From: Gyromitra esculenta
Lineage: Eukaryota > Ascomycota > Pezizomycetes > Pezizales > Discinaceae
Assembly: GCA_038503075.1 (NCBI GenBank)
Contig: JBCAML010000014.1
Span: 868,001 to 932,000, forward strand
Reading direction: 5' to 3'
DNA length: 64,000 bases
Part shown: positions 22,025 through 33,647 of the stretch, piece by piece
Position numbering within the stretch: position 1 is the stretch's first letter
Layout: the number at the start of each line of letters is the position of its first letter
Notes under the pieces: model-generated
What the model was told of the DNA's origin: nothing
The model's input: the letters and a program-made list of their open reading frames with translations, nothing else
The model's database searches: none
Translations under genes and position numbers: made by a program

Positions 22025-25000
22025 GTAGCCCCTCCTCTCAAGCGTGAGCTCCTGCGAACCTTAGGACTGGTAGCAGTCGCTGTAGTTAAAAAGTTATCAA
22101 GGGCAGCAGTATCCTGAAGATCTTCGGCAGGTTCCCAGGTAGGGTGAGCATAACCCGTCCATTCGACAAGGTATTGTTGTTGTCCGCGATGTATTCGTTG
22201 TTCGAGGATTTTCTCAATAAAGTATTCCTTTTGTTCATTTACTACGATCGGAGATGGAGGAGGTATTACTTGTCCTGGGAGAGGATCGTCGGCAGCAGGT
22301 TTCAGAAGTGAAACGTGAAAGACGGGGTGATACTTGACTGATGATGGAAGGTCAATCTCGTATGCAAAGGGCGATACTATCTTTTTTACTGGATAGGGTC
22401 CCATCCATTTCCAGTCGAGTTTTCGAGCATTACGAACGGTTCGGATATTCTTCATGGATACGAATACCTGGTTGTTGACTTGGTAAGCAGGGGCCGGGGT
22501 TCGGTGTTTATTAGTAGAGGTTTCCTGAATATCCTGAGCTGTTCGAATTTGCGTTCGGAGGTAATCGTACAAATCTTGCATCGTAGTTGCAAAGGTTGAG
22601 GAGTCTAGGCTTTGAGCAGTGGTTGTTGAAGGAATAATGGAAGTGTCAAAGCGGGGATGGTAACCATAGTTTGCAAAAAAGGGGGAGACCTTAGTACTAG
22701 CCGATTCCTGATTATTTGCAGAGAATTCTGCCATCGGTAACCATTTACTCCAGTCTCCTTGTTGATAGGATACATAGGATCGCAAGTATTGCTCCATAAC
22801 CGCATTCAAGCGTTCCGTTTGTCCATCGGTTTCTGGGTGAAAGGCCGTTGACATTCTAGCTTGAATTCCTAGGCGCTGGCAGAGTTCTTTCCAAAAATGA
22901 GCGGTGAACTGTGTTCCCCGATCGGAGGTAATATATGTCGGTAAGCCGTGAAGTTTCCAAACATACTGGAGGTAGAGATCTGCGACATCTCGCGAATTGA
23001 CAGTTGTATTGCACGGAATAAGATGTCGCATTTTCGACAAGCGGTCCACTACTACCATAATAGCATCATAGCCATTTGACTCTGGGAGGCCTGTCACAAA
23101 GTCCATCGAGATTTCTTGCCAAGGGCGATTTGGGATAGGTAGAGGGCGAAGAACTCCTTGGGTTTGCTGGGTAACTGGCTTTGCTTTTTGGCAGATATGG
23201 CAGTTACGTACATATCGTCTGATTGATTCCCTCATCTTGGGCTAGTAGAAACCTCTAGCAAGGAGTTCAAAGGTCTTATCTCGTCCCGGATGGCCCGCTG
23301 CAGGGTTATCGTGGTGTCTTCGGATTAGTTCCAAGCGGAGAACGTCTAGGTCCGGGACATAGATACATCCTCGGTAGCGTAGCTTCCCGTTTTCCTCCGT
23401 ACATTCGCTTAAGGTGATCGTCTTAGATTGTTGATCTTTATTCCTTAGTGCCTCGAGTATCTCTTCAGGGAACTTGTCAGCGATAAATCCTTCTTGGAAA
23501 AGTTTCTCTAGGGGGGCGTCCAGTTCAGCGGCTTCATTTGACAAAGAAGCTGACAACAAACTTATCTTAGGATCGATATTTTCTTTCTTTAATATCACCT
23601 GGCTCTGATGTACCAGTCTTTCATCCCCTTCCTTGGGGAGATCTCCCGATCTCCTAGTCAATGCGTCTGGTTTTCCTCCTTGGTTGCCTGGTCGGTAAGT
23701 GATCACAAAATCGAAGCGGGATAGGTATTCAGCCCATCTGGCTTGTCGACGATTAAGTTGTTTAGTACTCATAAAGTACTCAAGGTTTTTGTGATCGCTA
23801 ATGACGTCAATAGGGTGCTTAGATCCTTCAAGTTCCGGGCGCCATTCTTCAAATACTCGGATGATGGCTAGTAGCTCCTTATCATAGATCTCGTAGTTGC
23901 ATTCCGCAGGTGAATGCTTCTTGGAGAAGAATGCTACAGGGTGTAATACTCCAGCGTCATCGTATTGTGATAAGATACCTCCTGATACAAAATCTGAGGC
24001 ATCGGTTTCGACGATGATTTTCTTATCTGGATCAAAGTGAATGAGGATTGGGGCGGTGGTGAAGGCATGCTTGAGATTTTCAAAGGCGATGTCTGCTTCG
24101 ACTGTCCATTCGAAGGTAATCCCTTTTTTTGTGAGAGCTGTCAGGGGTGAAGCAAGTTTAGAGAATCCTAAGATAAACCGACGGTAAAAATTGGCAAATC
24201 CTAGGAAGGCTTGGACATCTTTAACACTTTTAGGTGTTCCCCATTCCCGGACGGCCTTCAGTTTTTCTTCGTCCATTTTAATGCCTTCGGGGGTGAGGAT
24301 GAGGCCAAGGTACTTTGTTGTCTGTACCTCGAATTCACATTTTTCCGGTTTCAATAGGATGTCATTATCTTTTAGCGCTTGTAGGACCTTTCGAACGTGG
24401 ACTTGATGCTCGGCGAAGGTATCACTGTAGATGAGGATGTCATCTAGATAAGCTGTGCAGAAAACGTCGAGGTACTCTGTGAGACAGTCGTTCACAAAGC
24501 GTTGGAATGTTCCAGGAGCGTTTGTTAGGCCAAACGGCATGACTTGATACTCATAAAGCCCATAGCGAGTGCGGAAAGCAGTTTTCCATTCGTCTCCTTC
24601 AGCGATTCGGATTTGATGATATCCATCGCGAAGGTCCAGTTTAGTATACCACTGTGCCTTTGCTAGTCGATCAAGGGTTTCTCGGATGAGGGGAGATGTG
24701 TAACGGTCCTTGACCGTAATAGCATTGAGTCCTCGATAGTCGACACATAGGCGAAGAGAGCCGTCAGCCTTTTTTACAAAGAGGACGGGGGATCCTGCAG
24801 GCGAAGAGCTAGCTCGGATAAAGCCTTTTTCAAGGTTATCTTCGATATACTTCTTTAGGACGATAAGTTCTTCTCGGGACATGCCATATAAAGGGCCAAA
24901 AGGGGCTTCCTTCCCCTCTTGGAGTTGTATTTTATGATCGTATGATCGGCGTGGGGATAGGCCTTGGGCTTTGGCTTTGTCGAACATATCTAAGAAGTCA

Positions 25001-25928
25001 TGGTACTCTGCAGGGATTCTTGCTCTCCACTCTTCCTTAGTAGTCTTTTCCTCTAGAATTCTATTAATTTCGTAGAGGGACATAGCATATGCTGATAGGG
25101 ATCTTTTTCGAGTGAGGGTTCTGAAGCTAGCAGCATTGATAAAAGCGACATTCAGCTTAGCTGGAGCAGGGATCGAGGGGGCGGATACAACAGTTGTACC
25201 GGGGGAACAGTGCGTGGTGCAGAGCTTAGAATTAAACTCAATGCATTTATCGGCGAAGTGGAGGCGAACGTCATGGTAGTTCATCCATGGAATTCCGAGG
25301 ACCAAGGGATAATGACCAAGCTGGGTAACAAAGCAGGGGGCTTGTTCCTGATGTTGTTGAATGGATAGGTTAAGGTTGACGATATGGGTGATGGCTCCTG
25401 AGGCAACGGGGCGGCCATCTATAACTTCAAGCTGTCTTGGTGTTTTAAGGGGGGAAAGAGGTAAGGAATGGTGACTCGCGAATTCTTTATCAATGAAAGC
25501 GAATCCAGAGGCTCCAGTGTCCAATAGTGCGTGGGTTTTGATGATTTTATTATTATGGGAAATGCTACACGAAATAACAAAATGTTCCCCATCCAACTGA
25601 TCTTCAACACACATATCCAACACTGAAAAACCCGAAATTGAAAACGCAGACAAAGGTAAAGAAAAAGGAACTGAAGCAGGGTCACTGGGCGACTTCAGTT
25701 GAACTAGTTTAAAGATTCCTCGGAGGCGTTTGGGGCATCGATTGCAAAGAACTGTGGGGGTAATGGCGGTGGGGGAAGTTGACGAGCGGAGGAAGCGGGA
25801 GGATTGGGGGCGTTGGCGAGATTGGTAAGGGCTCCCCTCATGGCGGGTTTCTTCGGGGCAGAGGGGCAGTTGGCGTAGGAGTGGTCGGGGGCGGCGCAGA
25901 ACATACATTTCCCAGTGGATCGGCGCCA
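22012..25928 (-). pseudogene. pol of chromovirus C
   Basis: The best preserved pol of the window. Order: protease (DTGASGFAFID), reverse transcriptase (SPVLFVKKADGSLRLCVDYR ... [10 protein letters not shown]), RNase H ([12 protein letters not shown]), integrase zinc finger (HH ... CHICQKAK), catalytic D/D/E, GPY motif, chromodomain ending GATFTD. A single in-frame TAG near 23239 replaces a Trp in G-F-Y-W-P-K-M, splitting an otherwise continuous frame. It lies in the -1 frame relative to gag and is reached at the heptamer 25713-25707. One transition thus separates it from a continuous frame, which implies that the insertion is recent. Confidence 0.95.
25669..25713 (-). promoter_or_regulatory. 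Programmed -1 frameshift signal, copy C
   Basis: Minus strand: heptamer TTTAAAC (25713-25707), gag stop TAG, 6-nt spacer, then stem AACTGAAG (25700-25693) paired with CTTCAGTT (25676-25669), 8 bp without mismatch. Copy B has the same pair at 20078-20071 and 20054-20047 with its heptamer at 20091-20085. Confidence 0.78.
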
Positions 25929-27038
25929 CTGTTTTTCTTCCTCCGAGAGCTTCCGTCTTCCGTTAACCATTGTATATCTTTGATCCTGAGGGGGGCGTGA
26001 GATATTGCTAGTACGGCCGAAGGATAGATCCATAGGGGCTAGTCCTCCGGGAGTGAATGAGGAGACAGGTGTGAAAGCGGGGCCGCTGAATTGTCCCATC
26101 GTATCTCGGTTATTCCCTCGTTTTTCTGCCTTGCGAGCTCGGATGCGATTGTCCATTCGGGTAAGAGTGAGGATCGTGTCGTTGAGGTTTGTGGAGACGG
26201 CAGGGGCGAAAACCATGGCTTCTTTCAATTCCTCGGACATACCATGTTCGAGGGCATCCATTTTGGAGTTTTCATTGAAGTTCAGCTGGCCCATGATCCT
26301 TTGAAAGTCAGCTAAGTAAGCCGAGAAGTCGCGTTTTCCTTGACGGAGTTGATGGAGCTATCGTCGAGCAGTGCCGGTTGGGTCTGGATCTCCAAAGGCG
26401 GTCTCTAGGGCGGCGATAAGTTGTTCTGCGCTAGTCCAGCTGGTGAGGCCTGAGGGAAGGACAGTATGGCGAACTTGTTCCAGTGCAGCTCCTTCAAGAC
26501 GGTTGATCGTGTATAGGATCATGGTAGTCTCGTCAGCAAATCGGTCACGGTTGACAGTGAGTTTGGAACGGAGTTGGAGAATAAAGCCGGGGAGTTTGGT
26601 TCTGGAGCCGTCGAATTTCTCTGGGTCCGGCATACGCTCGGAGCGATGGCTGATGGTCAATGGGGCTGGTGGCGGCGAAAGAGCTAGATTAGGTGGGGCC
26701 GGCGGTGTTTGGGTGGCATTGCGGGCTTCGTTTCGCTCCTGGCGTAGTCTGGCGATGAGGGTCGAGGCTTCATTGACCCGTTGATCCTGCGTGGCGGCGT
26801 GGCGGAGAGCATTCTCCACCTGTATTTGTGCTGTGCTGAGTTTGACTTCAGCGTCCTTCTCGATCTCCTGGAGGGCGTCTATTTGGTCCTCTAGTGCCTG
26901 ATTGAGTTCCCGGAGTTGGTTGTATAGCTCAACGGGGTCTTCTCTCATGGCTTGAGCAAAAGCTTCCCTGGTGGGAAACCTTTGAGCGGCGACCGCAGCT
27001 CCTTCAGTGGAAGGGCCAGCGGGAGCGGGTGAGCTCAT
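25704..27038 (-). pseudogene. gag of chromovirus C
   Basis: Same architecture as in B: MSSPAPAGPSTEGAAVAAQ start, MPDPEKFDGSRTK, ELHQLRQGK region, CCHC knuckle, Pro-rich tail ending SEESLN before TAG. One TAG at about 26355 replaces a Glu codon after T-A-R-R, so it is broken at a single site. Confidence 0.92.
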
Positions 27039-27224
27039 GATCTCGGTCTATCGCACGGGCGGGAGTTGGTGCGTAGGTATTGCTGGTTGAGCCACTCTGG
27101 GGTGACTTCAGTGATGGTCTGGGGTCTTCGCGGCGTCAGGCAGGGGAAAATTTGCAAGATGGATTGATGAATCCAAGCAATGAGTTCCATAAAGGGTGTG
27201 TCAAAGTGGAAGGTGTAGAGGAGG

Positions 27225-27235
27225 AAGCAATGTAA
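27225..27235 (-). promoter_or_regulatory. Putative self-priming site of C
   Basis: TTACATTGCTT on the minus strand, one transition away from the A, B and D version (TTACGTTGCTT). This weakens pairing with C's own AAGCAACGT. Confidence 0.5.
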
Positions 27236-27653
27236 TCTCACGGTTCGATCCCCCGTTAAGCCCTTCAGTATCCCTGAAGGTGAGCAGTGCTACTTTAAGC
27301 GAGGTGACAACACGTTTGAAGAGTGCAGCGTGTCTACAAGTTCTACGGGAGTCTTCGATCTCAAGTCGAGATAGGTGCAGCGAGGTAAACAGCGACAGCG
27401 AGGATTCTGAGATAGAATCGAGATAGTATTCGACGATTTACAGCAGAAGGTAACGAGAACGTTGCTTAAAGAGAGAAGAGAAAAAGAACAACAAACGAAC
27501 GAAATCCATCGTTTAAATACCCCGCTTTTTCCCAACAAAATCCAATACCCGATAACAACCGAAATACAATAACATTGTAACAAAGGATCCGAAACCCGTA
27601 GCGACCGTCATACCAAAACCTAACCCTGTTCTCCCTTCTTTTAATCCGTGAAA
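27236..27653 (-). repeat. 5' LTR of chromovirus C
   Basis: 418 bp from TCTCACGG to CCGTGAAA, ending at the right AGCCT duplication. It carries the hairpin CCTTCAG/CTGAAGG at 27262-27280 and the same TATA-like and start-site blocks as the central LTR. Confidence 0.92.
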
Positions 27654-27757
27654 AGCCTCTGGATTCGCTTTCATTGACAAAGACTTTGCGAGTCACCATC
27701 TCCTACCCCTTTCTCAGTTAAAAAACCCTCGACAACTTAAGGTTATCGATGGTCGCC
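27654..27757 (+). pseudogene. pol of A, middle protease fragment
   Basis: 104 bp of plus-strand protease (SGFAFIDKDFASHHLLPL ... VIDGR) caught between the B-C tandem and element D. It joins the DTGA motif at 15983 on the left and P-V-S-S-G-D-I-T-H at 34058 on the right when the insertions are removed. Confidence 0.88.
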
Positions 27758-28170
27758 TCTCACGGTTTGCTCTCTCGTTAAGCCCTTCAGTATCCCTGAA
27801 GGTGAGCAGTGCTACTTAAGCGAGAGGCCAAGCGTCAAGAGTCACGATGTTTTCTACAGGTCCTACGTGGGTCTAACTCCAGGCGAGTTAAGTGTAAGAG
27901 CGTTCTTATAACGACAGCGACCACGAGGATTCTGAAGTAGAATCGAGATAGTATTAAAACAATACAGAAGAAGTAAACTGAGAACATTGCTTAGAGAAGA
28001 AAAGAAGAGAACACCAAAACCGTCCTCCTTATATACCCCGCTTTCTTCTATACAAGCTCATAACCGAACGTAACCGAAAGACAAAGACATTATTAACAAA
28101 AGAGAACCCATGACCCACGAACATTCCTTCTAACCGAAACCTAACCCATTATTCTTCTTCATCCGTGAAA
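27758..28170 (-). repeat. 3' LTR of chromovirus D
   Basis: 413 bp from TCTCACGG to CCGTGAAA. The TATA-like box here is CTTATATACCCCGC read from the plus side. The hairpin is intact. Confidence 0.92.
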
Positions 28171-31100
28171 GTAGCCCCCCGTTTTAAGCGTGAGCTCCTG
28201 CGAACTTTAGAAACATTGGTCGTCTTTGTTTGGAGGAATGTGTCGAGAGCTGTTGTATCCTGGAGATCCTCGGCCGGTTCCCAAGTAGGGTGCGCATATC
28301 CAGTCCATTCTACCAGGTACTGAAGTTGTCCTCGATGGTTACGTTGGTCCAGGATTTTTTCGATATAATATTCTTCCTGGTCATTGACCACAATTGGGGC
28401 TGGTGGAGGAATAATTTGTCCTGGGAGAGCGTCGTTAGGGGCGGGCTTGAGGAGAGAAACATGGAACACCGGATGGTATTTAACTGAAACGGGGAGATCT
28501 ATTTCGTAAGCGAAAGGAGAGATGATCCTTTTTACTGCATAGGGACCCATCCATTTCCAGTCCAGTTTTCTAGCATTACGAGTAGTCCTAATATTCTTCA
28601 TCGAAACAAAGACTTGGTCTTGAATTTGGTACGCTGGGGCTGGTATTCGATGTTTATTGGTGGCGGTCTCTTGGATATCTTGGGCAACTCTGATCTGTGT
28701 CCTAAGATAATCGTATAGCTCCTGCATTCTGCTCGCAAAGGTAGTAGCATCTTGACTCTGAGGGGTATTTGCCGGAGGTATAAAAGAGGTATCGAATCGA
28801 GGATGGTATCCGTAGTTAGCTAGAAAAGGAGATACTTTCGTGCTCGTTGATTCTTGATTATTTGCGGAGAACTCTGCCATCGGTAGCCATCTACTCCAGT
28901 CTTCTTGTTGATAGGACACGTACGATCGAAGATACTGTTCCATTACCGCATTCAATCTTTCCGTTTGCCCGTCTGTTTCTGGATGAAAGGCAGTGGACAT
29001 TCGGGCTTGTATCCCCAGACGTTGGCATAGCTCTTTCCAGAAGTGGGCCGTAAATTGAGTACCTCGGTCGGAAGTGATATGCGTTGGTAGTCCATGTAGT
29101 TTCCAGACGTGTTGTAGATAAAGATCAGCAACATCTCAGGAGTTAACTGTGGTATTACATGGAATAAGGTGTCGCATTTTCGATAATCGATCGACAACGA
29201 CCATGATAGCATCATAGCCATCAGATTCAGGGAGGCCAGTGACAAAGTCCATCGAGATTTCCTGCCAGGGTCGTTGAGGAATGGGTAAGGGGCGGAGTAC
29301 TCCCGAAGTGCGTTGGCTTGCTGGTTTGGCCTTCTGGCAATTATGGCAGTTCCGCACATAACGTGCGACCGATTTTCTCATCTTGGGCCAATAGAAGTTT
29401 CTATCTAGGAGTTCAAACGTTTTATCTCTCCCTGGGTGGCCTGCGGCTGGTACGTCATGGTGTCTTCTGATGAGTTCTAAGCGTAAAAGGTCGAGGTCTG
29501 GAACATAGATACGTCCTCTATAGCATAATCTTCCGTTCTCGTTGGTACACTCGCTTAAGGTAATCCTTTTTGATTGTTGGTCTTTATTCCTTAGGGCCTC
29601 GAGTATCTCTTCAGGGAACTTGTCAGCGATAAATCCTTCTAGGAAAAGTTTCTCCAGGGGGGCGTCCAATTCAGCGGCTTCATTTGACAAAGAAGCCAAC
29701 AACAAACTTAGCTTAGGGTCTATATTCTCCTTCTTCAATACCACTTGGCTTTGATGCGCCAACCGTTCATCCCCTTCCTTGGGAAGATCTCCTGATCTTC
29801 TGGTCAATGCATCTGGTTTCCCTCCTTGACTTCCTGGGCGATTTTCACGGATGAGATGGGATGATGGGTTAGGTTTCGGGAAGTAACGGTTGCGATGGAT
29901 GAGGGTTTCTTTTATAATGTCTTTGTTGTTCGGTTGCGTTTCGGTTATGAGTCATGTGAGGAATTGCGGGGTATATAAGGGATGGATCTTAGCCGGTCGT
30001 TATGGTTTTCTTCTCTTTCTTTAAGCAACGTTCTTACTTTACTTCTACTGTATTGCTTTAATACTATCTTGATTCTACTTCAGAATCCTCGCGGTCGCTG
30101 TCGCTGTAAACCTTCTCACACTTAACTCGCCTTGAGTTAGACCCCGTAGGACCTGTAGAAAACCTCGCTACTCTTATCGCAACGATTCTTGTTTAAGTAG
30201 CTCTGCTCACCTTCTGGGATACACAAGGGCTTAGACGAGGGTCGAACCGTGAGAGCGATAGGTAATCACAAAATCGAAGCGGGAAAGGTACTCGGCCCAT
30301 CGTGCTTGACGTCGGTTTAGTTGTTTCGTGCTCATAAAATACTCAAGGTTTTTATGATCACTGATTACGTCAATAGGATGTTTGGAACCTTCGAGCTCCG
30401 GGCGCCATTCTTCAAATACTCAGATAATAGCCAACAGTTCCTTGTCGTATATCTCGTAATTGCATTCAGCAGGTGAATGTTTTTTCGAGAAAAACGCAAC
30501 CGGATGTAGGATTCCAGTATCGTCATATTGTGAAAGTACTCCTCCGGATACGAAGTCGGAGGCGTCTGTTTCCACGATGATTTTCTTATCCGAATCGAAG
30601 TGGATGAGAATGGGGGCAGTGGTAAAAGCGTGCTTTAGATTTTCAAAGGCTATATCGGCTTGGACTGTCCATTCGAAAGTAATGCCTTTTTGGGTAAGGG
30701 CGGTGAGAGGTGCCGCAAGTTTAGAGAAACCTAGAATAAAGCGACGGTAAAAATTTGCAAACCCGAGGAAGGCTTGTACGTCTTTGACATTCTTGGGAGT
30801 ATTCCAGTCTCGAACGGCTTTTAATTTTTCTTCGTCCATTTTAATGCCGTCGGGGGTGAGGATGAGGTCCAAGTATTTTGTTGTTTGCACTTCGAACTCA
30901 CATTTCTCCGGATTGAGTAGAATGTCATTGTTTTTAAGCGTTTGGAGTACCTTTCGTACGTGAATCTGGTGTTCCGCAAATGTATCACTGTAGATCAGGA
31001 TATCGTCCAGGTAGGCTGTACAGAATATGTCCAAGTATTCCGTAAGGCAGTCGTTAACGAATCGTTGGAAGGTTCCGGGGGCATTAGTCAGGCCGAATGG

Positions 31101-32266
31101 CATGACTTGATATTCATATAAGCCGTAACGGGTACGGAAAGCTGTCTTCCACTCATCTCCTTCGGCGATTCGTACTTGATGGTAACCGTCACGAAGGTCT
31201 AGCTTAGTATACCATTGCGCTTTGGCTAGCCGATCTAGTGTTTCTCTGATAAGGGGGGAAGTATATCGATCTTTAACTGTAATTGCATTTAGTCCTCGAT
31301 AGTCCACGCAGAGTCTTAAGGAGCCATCAGCTTTCTTTACGAAGAGGACGGGGGATCCAGCAGGGGAAGAGCTGGCGCGAATAAAACCCTTTTCTAAATT
31401 ATCCTCTATGTATTTTTTGAGGACAATAAGTTCTTCTCGTGACATCCCATAAAGAGGGCCAAATGGTGCGTCCTTTCCCTCCATCAGCTGTATCTTATGA
31501 TTATACGAACGCCGTGGAGGTAAGCCTTGAGCTTTGCTTTTGTCAAACATATCCAAAAACTCGTGGTACTCAGCAGGTATCCTTGCTTTCCACTCGTCTT
31601 TGCTGGTCTTTTCTTCTAAGATTTTATTAATCTCATAGAGGGACATGGCATAGGCTTGGGAAGAACGTTTTCGAGTGAGTGTTCTGAAACTGGCAGCGCC
31701 TATAAATGACAAGTTTAGCCTGGGAGGAGCGGGGATCGAGGGTGTGGATACGGCAGCCTGATGAGGGGCGCAATGGGTCGTGCAGAATTTAGAGCTAAAT
31801 TCAATGCGTTTGTCGGCAAAGTGAAGGTGGACGTCATGGTGGTTCATCCAAGGGATACCTTGTACTAGTGGATAATGTCCTAGTTGGGTGACGAAGCAGG
31901 GGGCTTGTTCCTGATGTTGTTGGATAGACAAGTTGATATTGGCGATGTGAGTAATGTCTCCTGAGGCTACTGGTCGGCCGTCGATTACTTCAAGTTGTCG
32001 GGGTATTTTTAGGAGAAGGAGTGGAATAGAGTTGTGACTCGCAAAATTCTTATCAATGAATGCAAATCCAGAGGCTCCAGTGTCTAGCAAAGCGTGTGTT
32101 TTAATGATTTTATTATTATTGGAGATATTGCACGAAACTACAAAATGCTCTCCGTCTAGTTGATCCTCCACGCTTATACTATTGACTGAAAACCCGGAAA
32201 TTGAAAATGCAGACAAAGGAAAAGAAATTGGAACCAAGGCAGGGTCACTGGTCAGCCTTGGTTGGA
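28149..32266 (-). pseudogene. pol of chromovirus D
   Basis: Protease, reverse transcriptase ([10 protein letters not shown]), RNase H, integrase and chromodomain as in C, ending GATFTDEEE. TGA stops replace Arg CGA near 30420 (after ELLAII) and near 29135 (after NTTVNS). A plus-strand solo LTR at 29843-30254 sits between RNase H and integrase. Skipping it and one GCGAT copy restores the frame. Confidence 0.92.
29843..30254 (+). repeat. Solo LTR inside D with perfect target duplication
   Basis: 412 bp from TTTCACGG to CCGTGAGA in plus orientation, flanked by GCGAT (29838-29842 and 30255-30259). It is the deepest level of the nest: PB2, PB1, A, D, this LTR. Confidence 0.93.
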
Positions 32267-32276
32267 CTAGTTTAAA
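32232..32276 (-). promoter_or_regulatory. Programmed -1 frameshift signal, copy D
   Basis: Heptamer TTTAAAC (32276-32270), gag stop TAG, 6-nt spacer, then stem AACCAAGGC (32263-32255) paired with GCCTTGGTT (32240-32232), 9 bp. Compared with copies B and C, both arms have changed together. Confidence 0.8.
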
Positions 32277-33604
32277 TTCTCCCCTGAAGCGCTGGCGGGT
32301 TCCAGGGCGAAAAACTGAGGTGGGAGAGGTGGTGGCGGTAGAGAGGAGGCTGGGGGTGTGCGGCTAGCGGGCGGGGCAGTAAGAGCTCCTCTCATTGTAG
32401 GTTTCTTTGGGGCGGAGGGACAGTTGGCGTAGGAATGATCGGGGGCAGCGCAAAACATGCATTTGCCGGTAGAACGGCGCCATTGCTTTTCCTCTTCCGA
32501 CAGCTTCCTTCGTCCATTGACCATTGTATATCTTTGGTCCTGAGGGGGGCGAGAAAGGTTGCTGGTGCGGCCGAAAGAGAGATCCATAGGGGCAAGGCCT
32601 CCTGGCACAAAGGACGAGGCGGGGATGAAGGGAGTCATCGCATTGGTTGGGGTGCTGAACTGTCCCATATTCTCACGAACGTTTCCTCGCTTCTCTGCTT
32701 TACGGGCGCGGATACGATTGTCCATTCGGGTGAGGACCAGGATCATGTCGTTGAGGGTAGCGGGCATAGCGGCAGCAAAGACCATAGCTTCTTTTAACTC
32801 TTCTGACATACCATGCTCAAGGGCATCCATCTTTGAGTTTTCATCAAAGTTTAGTTGCCCCATAATGCGTTGAAAGTCAGCCAGGTAAGCTGAAAAGTCG
32901 CGTTTGCCTTGCCGGAGTTGGTGTAGTTCCCGTCGTGCTGTACCCGTGGGGTCGGGGTCTCCGAAAGCAGTTTCTAAGGCGGCGATGAGGGCGGCGGCGT
33001 TGTTCCAGGTTGTGAGGCCAGAGGGGAGGACCGTGTGTCGAACTTGTTCCAGAGCGGCTCCTTCTAAACGGTTGATGGTGTAGAGAATCATGGTATTCTC
33101 ATCAGCGAATCGGTCCCTGTTGACCGCAAGTTTCGATCGAAGTTGGAGGATAAAACCGGGGAGTTTTGCTCTGGACCCATCGAATTTCTCGGGGTCCGGC
33201 ATGCGCTCCGAGCGATGGGTGGTGGTTGGTGGCGGCGGGGGAGTGGCAGTAAGGTTTGGGGGAGCTGGGGGCAGAGAGAGAGATGCACGGGCTTCATTCC
33301 GTTCCCGACGTAGTCGGTTGATGAGGGTTGAGGCGTCACTGACCCGTTGATCCTGTTGTTGGGCGTGATGGTTGGCATTGTCTGCCTGGATCTGGGCGGT
33401 GTTGAGCTTTATTTCTAGCTCCTGCGTTCCTTCTTGTAGGACATCGATTTGATCTTCGAGGGCCTGATTGAGTTCCCGGAGTCGATTATACAACTCAACG
33501 GGGTCATCTCTATAGGCTTGGGCAAATGCTTCTTTTGTGGGGAAGCGGGGTGTGGCGACGGCGGCTCCTTCAGAGGAGGAGGTGATGGGGGCGGGGGAGC
33601 TCAT
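32267..33604 (-). CDS. gag of chromovirus D, intact
   Basis: 445 codons without interruption: MSSPAPITSSSEGAAVATP start, coiled-coil-like segment (residues about 35-115), Pro-rich spacer, MPDPEKFDGSRAKLPGF, ELHQLRQGKRDFSAYLADF capsid region, CCHC knuckle (CMFCAAPDHSYANC), Pro-rich tail. It is the only uninterrupted gag in the window. The protein would form the particle and bind element RNA. Pol of the same element has stops, so it could act only in trans. Confidence 0.93.
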   Translation of the reverse strand: MSSPAPITSSSEGAAVATPRFPTKEAFAQAYRDDPVELYNRLRELNQALEDQIDVLQEGTQELEIKLNTAQIQADNANHHAQQQDQRVSDASTLINRLRRERNEARASLSLPPAPPNLTATPPPPPTTTHRSERMPDPEKFDGSRAKLPGFILQLRSKLAVNRDRFADENTMILYTINRLEGAALEQVRHTVLPSGLTTWNNAAALIAALETAFGDPDPTGTARRELHQLRQGKRDFSAYLADFQRIMGQLNFDENSKMDALEHGMSEELKEAMVFAAAMPATLNDMILVLTRMDNRIRARKAEKRGNVRENMGQFSTPTNAMTPFIPASSFVPGGLAPMDLSFGRTSNLSRPPQDQRYTMVNGRRKLSEEEKQWRRSTGKCMFCAAPDHSYANCPSAPKKPTMRGALTAPPASRTPPASSLPPPPLPPQFFALEPASASGENLN

Positions 33605-33636
33605 TGTTACTTCGGCGTAGGAGGTGTAGATAGGGG

Positions 33637-33647
33637 AAGCAACGTAA
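33637..33647 (-). promoter_or_regulatory. Putative self-priming site of D
   Basis: TTACGTTGCTT after the 5' LTR. D's own LTR reads AAGCAATGT, so pairing needs one G-U. Confidence 0.5.

Larger units (their letters stand above)
15984..27653 (-). mobile_element. Tandem chromoviruses B and C sharing a central LTR
   Basis: Structure is LTR (15984-16402), B internal, LTR (21608-22024), C internal, LTR (27236-27653), all on the minus strand, 11,670 bp. A single duplication AGCCT flanks the whole array (15979-15983, 27654-27658) and none surrounds the central LTR. The array therefore entered, or formed, as a unit at one target. The central LTR matches the left LTR in its first roughly 125 bases and the right LTR after that, so it looks recombinant. 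Confidence 0.93.
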
